Positions 58,458 through 64,000 of a DNA stretch of 64,000 bases are shown here, piece by piece. Numbering within the stretch: position 1 is the first letter of the stretch; each line of letters starts with the position of its first letter. Source of the DNA: Rutidosis leptorrhynchoides (Eukaryota > Streptophyta > Magnoliopsida > Asterales > Asteraceae); the NCBI RefSeq assembly GCF_046630445.1, contig NC_092342.1, positions 86,834,001 to 86,898,000 on the forward strand. Reading direction: 5' to 3'. The notes beneath the pieces are model-generated. The model saw only the letters and a list, made by a program, of their open reading frames with translations, made no database searches and was not told the origin of the DNA. The position numbers and the translations under genes are program-made.

Positions 58458-59198
58458 TCATGAAACATCTTTTTCTTTATTTCTTATTTCTCCCCCTAAT
58501 ATAGGGAACAATTTTTCATTATAATGACAATCAGCAAAATGTGCTGTAAAAACATCACCCGTCATGAGTTCAATATATCTTATAATTGAATATGTTTCAT
58601 ATCCAACATATATTTCCATCCTCCTTTGAGGACCTATTTTAGTACGTTGTGGTTGTGCAACTAGAACATACACTGCACAATCAAATGTCTTAATGGTGTG
58701 AAATATTTGGCTCTTAGCCAAGATCAAGTTGTAGAGGAGAATATTTATGAGTCGCACTTTGTTTAATGTGAAATAAAGTCGCATCATGTAAATTTGCATG
58801 TCCTCATATAAATTCTGAGAGTTATGTACTCATTTTTAATGGTCTAGCTATTAGTTACATGCTTTTAATTATTGATTCAGCTATACCAATTTTTTTATGC
58901 ACATGAGCAACTGGATGTTCAATAACAATCCCTTTAGACATATAATAATCATAAAATGCTTGAGATGTTAACTCACCAACATTATCAAGTCTCACCCTTT
59001 TAATGGTGTAATCGAGAAATGTGCTCTTAATTTAATAATTCGAACAAGAAACTTTCCTAATGCCACATTTCGATTTGATAATAAACAAATATGAGACCAT
59101 CTGTTTGATATGTCTATTAGAACCATGAAATATCGAAATGGTCCACATGATGGATGTATTGATCCATATATATCACCTTGAATTCTTTCAAGAAACAT
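58458..59198 (-). pseudogene. Integrase of element C (copy 2)
   Basis: Same as 28830-29570: ERIQGDIYGSIHPSCG, LIDISNRWSHICLL and, in another frame, RLDNVGELTSQAFYDYY. Confidence 0.85.
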
Positions 59199-59209
59199 TT
59201 GTGATTCCT

Positions 59210-59697
59210 TTTCACAATATACTTTTCATTAATCACCATATGTGTTTTTCATTAATCACCATATGTACTTTTTCATTAATCACCATATGTACTTATTAAT
59301 CACCAAATGTACTTTTTCATTAGTCACCATATGTGCTTTTCATTAATCACCATATGTGCTTTTCATTAATCACCATATGTGCTTTTTCATTAATCACCAT
59401 ATGCGCTTTTCATCATATATCCTTTTCACCATATGCGCTTTTAATCATATGCGATGCGCTTTTCATCATATGCACTTTTCATCATATGCTCTTTTATCAT
59501 ATGCGTTGCGCTTTTCATCATATGCGCTTTTAATCATATGCGCTACGCTTTTCATCATATGCGCTTTTAATCATATGCGTTGCGCTTTTCATCATATGCG
59601 CTTTTAATCATATGTGCTGCGCTTTTTCATCATATGCGCTTTTCATTATATGGGCTTTTAATCATATGCGCTTCGCTTTTCATCATATGCGCTTTTC
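59210..59697 (+). repeat. CATATG-containing minisatellite (copy 2)
   Basis: Same number of units as 29582-30069 as far as can be seen. No expansion since the duplication, unlike the TA runs. Confidence 0.93.
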
Positions 59698-60273
59698 GGT
59701 GCTACATAGGTATTTCTCATTTCCGGTTTTCATTGACTGATAATCATATCCATTATGATATATATCAGAGAAACTTAACTAATTTCTCTTTGATTTGGGA
59801 GAAAACAAGGCATTGTTTATCAAAAAAATTCGTACCATTTGGTAACATGAATTTTGCCTTTTCTGTTCCTTATATCAAGTTTGCAAGACCTGATATAGTA
59901 TTTATAATTTCTTCATTTGACTTAAATCAATGAAATATTTCTTAGATTTGAGTAGAGTGTGTGTGATACCATTATCTGCAATACATAGGTCTCCACCTTT
60001 ACTTGATGTTGTATTTCAGTAGGATTCATACTAAAACTTCAAATAAGATAAGCAAATAATGAGTTATATTTTAGCAAGATAATCAAATTATATTACCTGC
60101 AAACAAGTTACAATATGAAGTACATAAAAGATAACACTTAATAAACATATGTGTGATGGTCTAAAACCATTTATTTGTGAGTGATACATAACAAGCTAGG
60201 CATCTTAGAAAATTCAAACCATTCAAGTCTCAAGGTAGCTCAGGGTTTATTTAATCAAGATTTTTCAACAGAT

Positions 60274-60735
60274 TCACTCTCGTTTTCTTTTCTTTTGAGA
60301 CTTATTTGTAGAGATAAACAAGATGTTCATGTATTCGAGAAATACTAGACTGATGATCCACGTTACCAGATCACTAACAAGAGTCTCCGGGATTCTTATA
60401 AGAGCGTTTACTAACATCTTCAATTTTATTCTTTCATGGATCACCATTATTTCTTGATAATTAATATCGTATCTCACTTTGAGTATTTTCCATAATACAC
60501 TTGGATCTTCGATCATATAATATGTAGATTCTAAGGACTCGTCAATATGTTTGCTAAGAAAAATACTTGCTATTGCTTTATCTTGTTCGGAACAATTGTT
60601 ATTTTCATTCAGGGTTTCTAAAATACCGATTAATTCGAGATGTTTTTCTACATTCATAACCCATGTTAACTAGTTGTTCCCACTTGATTCTAAAGGAGCA
60701 AATTTAAGCCTTTTCAAATTCGACAATTTCTATTA
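60274..60735 (-). pseudogene. Gag of element C, start codon lost (copy 2)
   Basis: Same as 30646-31107, with TTG in place of the start and the stop before LTWVMNVEKHLEL. Confidence 0.75.
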
Positions 60736-61401
60736 TCAAAAAGATGAACAACATAAATCATAATCATAATTAATTTCTAACAACATGATATTAGAATCAT
60801 TTTAAATTCATAAGTAGCAAACAACAGAATAATGGTATGATTACAAATAATAAAACCACAAGGGCAAGATAGAATATAGGTTCACCCGGTGGTATATTAG
60901 CAACAATGATGATAGTTAGTATGACCAATACAATAGGAAAAATCATCTTTGTGTGAATCATCTTTGCAAAAACTTTTTGAGAGTGGTAATCTTGATTAAT
61001 GACTTGTGCTTGCTTAGATAAACCTTGATTATACGGAGCACTTCGTGCTGATAACGTGTTATAATTCAGTAGGCTTATAACTACCTTTAGTGGTTTGATT
61101 CGTGTTATAATTCAGTAGGCTTATAACTACCTTTAGTGGTTTGATAACGTGTTATAATTCAGTAGGCTTATAACTACCTTTAGTGGTTTGATTCTTGATT
61201 AAAAATACTAATAATGAAGTGTAAGAACAAAGATGATAATGGAGAGAAAGAAAGAAACACTTTGTAAGTGTGAGAAATGGTGCAAGTGTTTTAGCTTGCA
61301 ATACATGGCTATTTATACAAAAACAAAGCTACCCAATATTGACTAAGTATTGGTACAAAATTGACTATCCACATATAAATAATATTTTTATTATTATAAC
61401 A

Positions 61402-61481
<80 letters not shown>
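61402..61481 (+). repeat. (TA)n right of element C (copy 2)
   Basis: About 10 bp shorter than in unit 1. Confidence 0.97.
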
Positions 61482-61484
<3 letters not shown>

Positions 61485-62118
61485 AAAGTTTACTATCACA
61501 AAACAAATCATTATAAACTCATTCGAAGAGGAGCTATAATAAATTTCATCAACAATACTCGTGTATGACGAAAACGGAAGTTGTGACATATTAAAAATAT
61601 ATATACAAACTATCTATAATTAAGTCCAAAAATTTTAAGGATGGCAAATTCTATCTCACACATTGATATGAATTGAGATAAGTATGAAGCATTTAAGATG
61701 GCAACTTACTCGTTCCAATCTAATAAATAAAAATTCCGAAATCATTGTAGACGTTATAAACTAATTAATTTTTATATACAATATACAACACCAATTTTTA
61801 AGTACATAATCCTTAATTATCTCATATTTATTCACCAAAATCATATATGATAAAGATCTTGTCACCTTATCACTTATAAGTTACAAAATAAAATGGTGAG
61901 AAACAACATAGTCGGTGAATGTGCTGAGTGATTAGACGAAGTCAACACAAATTTTAATATTTTGAATACTTGATCATTATCCCAACCTTATCAACCATGT
62001 AAACGATTTTGCACATTTATCTACCACACAAACTATATAAAAGGCCCACTTAATAACATCTATATGCTCATCATTAACAATTCATAATAACAAAAAAAAA
62101 AGTTTTCTGTAAACTCGT
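61482..62118 (+). other. Promoter-like DNA with TATA box (copy 2)
   Basis: Copy of 31864-32500. The TATA box CTATATAAAAGGCCCAC is at 62033-62049. Element E again follows directly. Confidence 0.4.
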
Positions 62119-64000
62119 TGAAACGACCCAACCCGTATTAAAACCGGCCCATAAAAATTTTTCTTTTTAATACGCGTTAAATAATAATACTTTAGGACCC
62201 AATTGTGTTTCCATAAACATCTTTTATACAATAGAATGTTTAATAAACCATAAAACATTTAATACATTGATTAATTGTCCAAACGGACATACACGACCCG
62301 ACTAGTTTAGTTTCCAACCAAAACCGAGCATGGTGATTTGGGACTATGCTACCCAAATCCTAATCGAATACAAAAGCAAGATCTTCTAAGCAACCTAGCC
62401 AAGATCTCTAATCCCCAAGCTTACCCGAGCCGCCAAGCATGCGAACCTATAAAAATATCAACAACGAGAGGGTAAGCTAACGCTTAGTGAATGATAACAT
62501 ACTACATACATATATATGTATAAAATGGACACGCCACACAAATATCAAATACCGCATACCGAAGCATCCATGTATAAGGCAACTACACTAAGCATACCGT
62601 ACGATCTCTAAGCAACAAGCTAAAGATATCAACAAAGTATAAGTTCACCAACGACGATGTGAACAACGTCAATAAGCTACACCCGGAGGGTTAGCTACAA
62701 CACAACAATACATTAATATATATATAATAATATAAAAATGACCAAGGTTAACCCTTTAACCCAATACCGAGAACCAAGTACCACAATGAAGATTGACCGA
62801 ACTACACGAGCCCTAGTAATCCGAAATCACACGAGATTACTATCTTCACAACATCGAGGTTGGCCGAACTACACGAGCCTTAGTAATCCGAAACCACACG
62901 AGATTATTACCTCAATAAGATGACCGAACTACACGAGTCACCATGAATCCGAACTACACGAGATTCATTTCCAATAAGATGACCGAACTACACGCGTCAT
63001 CGTGAATCCGAACTACACGAGATCCACTTCTCCAATTCAAACCCACGGTCACGGGATTATAAAATCCACCACGTCGGGGTTATCCACATCACGACAAATC
63101 AACCCTTCGCCATTGGGTTTATAACATCCAAATCACAACCACGTGTGATAACGTACACACAAACATGTACCTCGCCAAAGGTGGTCAACCAAAGCGCACA
63201 ACCGTGCCAATTGGACTCATACCAAAGTCCACCAAATCCACCTATATGTGAAGCGAGCTCTATAGCCGAGAATCACTTCACCCGACCCGCACCCATCCTA
63301 CACATACATATGCACATAGGATATTAACACTCACCTTGTCGCCTTGAAGAAATGCTTCCAAGTAATCCGCAACTCGTCAATGGAAAGTACCTAATTCATT
63401 ATCACAAATTCAACAACACACTTAGATTGGATCTACAAACTAACCCAATTCGACACTTAGTGCAATTTCGACCCAAATGCACTTCCAAGGACAAACCGCG
63501 CCCAAACTAACCAATAATCACTAACACAAGTGATAATGGTCCTAATATGCCAATTAAACCCGAACACAAGTGTTAACACTTATCGTTCTCAAAATCGCCC
63601 ATAAACCCTAATTTTGACCCATAAGGTCAAAATCTCACCATTTACAAATTTTGACACCAAAACATGTTTAACTCGGTTTTATACTTTAACTTAATCCATT
63701 TTAAGTTTACAAACCTCATCGAATTGACATTCGGGTCATAATCCTCAACAAACCCTAATTTTAACTCTAGTCAAAATTAGTCAACCACGAAAACTCTAAA
63801 AGTCTCCAAAACACCAATAATCACTTATGCTAGTGATTGTACACCATTTACAAGTCTTAAACATGGTTAAATCATTAACCAACCCAAAACCCGCCTTTAA
63901 CACTTATAAATCCGAATCTTGGTGTTAATCTCCAATTAACAACTAAATGGGTTTCACCTATGAATCATACAATCAAAAGCCCCAAATTTGAATGATGAAC
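62119..64000 (-). repeat. 3' LTR of element E (copy 2, cut by window end)
   Basis: Corresponds to 32501-34382, with the minisatellite at 62781-63033. The window ends about 560 bp before the LTR would end. Confidence 0.92.

Larger units (their letters stand above)
46692..61401 (-). mobile_element. Element C, Ty1/copia (copy 2)
   Basis: LTRs at 46692-47036 and 61057-61401. Parts on the minus strand: gag 60274-60735, minisatellite 59210-59697, integrase 58458-59198, linker 58047-58376, reverse transcriptase 57151-57928, element D, then RNase H 47217-47828. It carries the same stops and frame slips as copy 1, so the decay predates the duplication. Confidence 0.92.
39331..64000 (+). repeat. Tandem duplication, unit 2 (first 24.67 kb in window)
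   Basis: Collinear copy of 9715-34382 at an offset of 29,616 rising to 29,628 and falling back to 29,618, each change explained by a microsatellite or small indel. It continues beyond the window. If the duplication is real, it should run on through elements E and its complete 5' LTR into flanking DNA. Confidence 0.97.

Noticed and set aside
1-64000. An endogenous plant virus or bacterial-type defence system
   Set aside because: Every protein fragment that can be recognised is gag, protease, RT, RNase H or integrase of Ty1/copia or Ty3/gypsy type; no movement protein, coat protein or defence module seen.

Overview
The window is repeat DNA from a flowering-plant nuclear genome. It is AT-rich, holds long (TA)n and (ATT)n microsatellites, and consists almost entirely of nested LTR retrotransposons with plant-type tRNA-Met primer sites (TGGTATCAGAGC). 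I saw no convincing host protein-coding gene. The style of the LTRs suggests a eudicot, perhaps Asteraceae, but that is an impression and not a demonstration.

Layout, left to right. Element A (start of window to 8449, + strand) is a non-autonomous gypsy-like element with about 3.7-kb LTRs and a 4-kb interior holding only two small decayed ORFs. It sits inside the integrase of element B, a Tat-like Ty3/gypsy element (8450-11671). B keeps an integrase tail, a polypurine tract, a short 3' LTR and, on the opposite strand, an apparently intact two-exon gene. From 11672 to 17063 there is anonymous DNA with an LTR/primer-site fragment, a 64-bp direct repeat, a hAT-like MITE (15441-16100) and a foldback MITE flanked by (TA)n (16418-17025). 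Element C, a Ty1/copia element (17064-31773, - strand), is inserted in that same TA microsatellite. Element D, a Ty3/gypsy element (18206-27517, - strand), is inserted in C's reverse transcriptase with a clean AATGT target duplication. After a promoter-like stretch (31864-32500) comes element E (32501-39330, - strand), a gypsy element with a gag but minisatellite arrays where pol should be. Its 5' LTR is cut off at 39330.

The dominant feature is a 29,616-bp direct tandem duplication. Bases 9715-39330 begin again at 39331 and run to the window end, which corresponds to 34382. The copies differ by roughly 20-25 substitutions, one 4-bp indel and microsatellite lengths in 24.7 kb (about 0.1%, counted by eye). 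The LTR pairs inside are more diverged: roughly 0.9% for C and D, 1.7% for A and 2.5-3% for E. The duplication is therefore younger than all the insertions it contains, or it is an assembly artefact. The junction shares only 3 bp (TTT).

How the parts work together: almost every retroelement protein here is broken, yet the LTR pairs of C and D are about 99% alike, which points to mobilisation by proteins supplied from elsewhere. The best candidate for something functional and little described is the spliced antisense gene of element B (9830-10980, repeated at 39446-40596). It has an open 356-codon frame over two exons, consensus splice sites and its own upstream TATA box.
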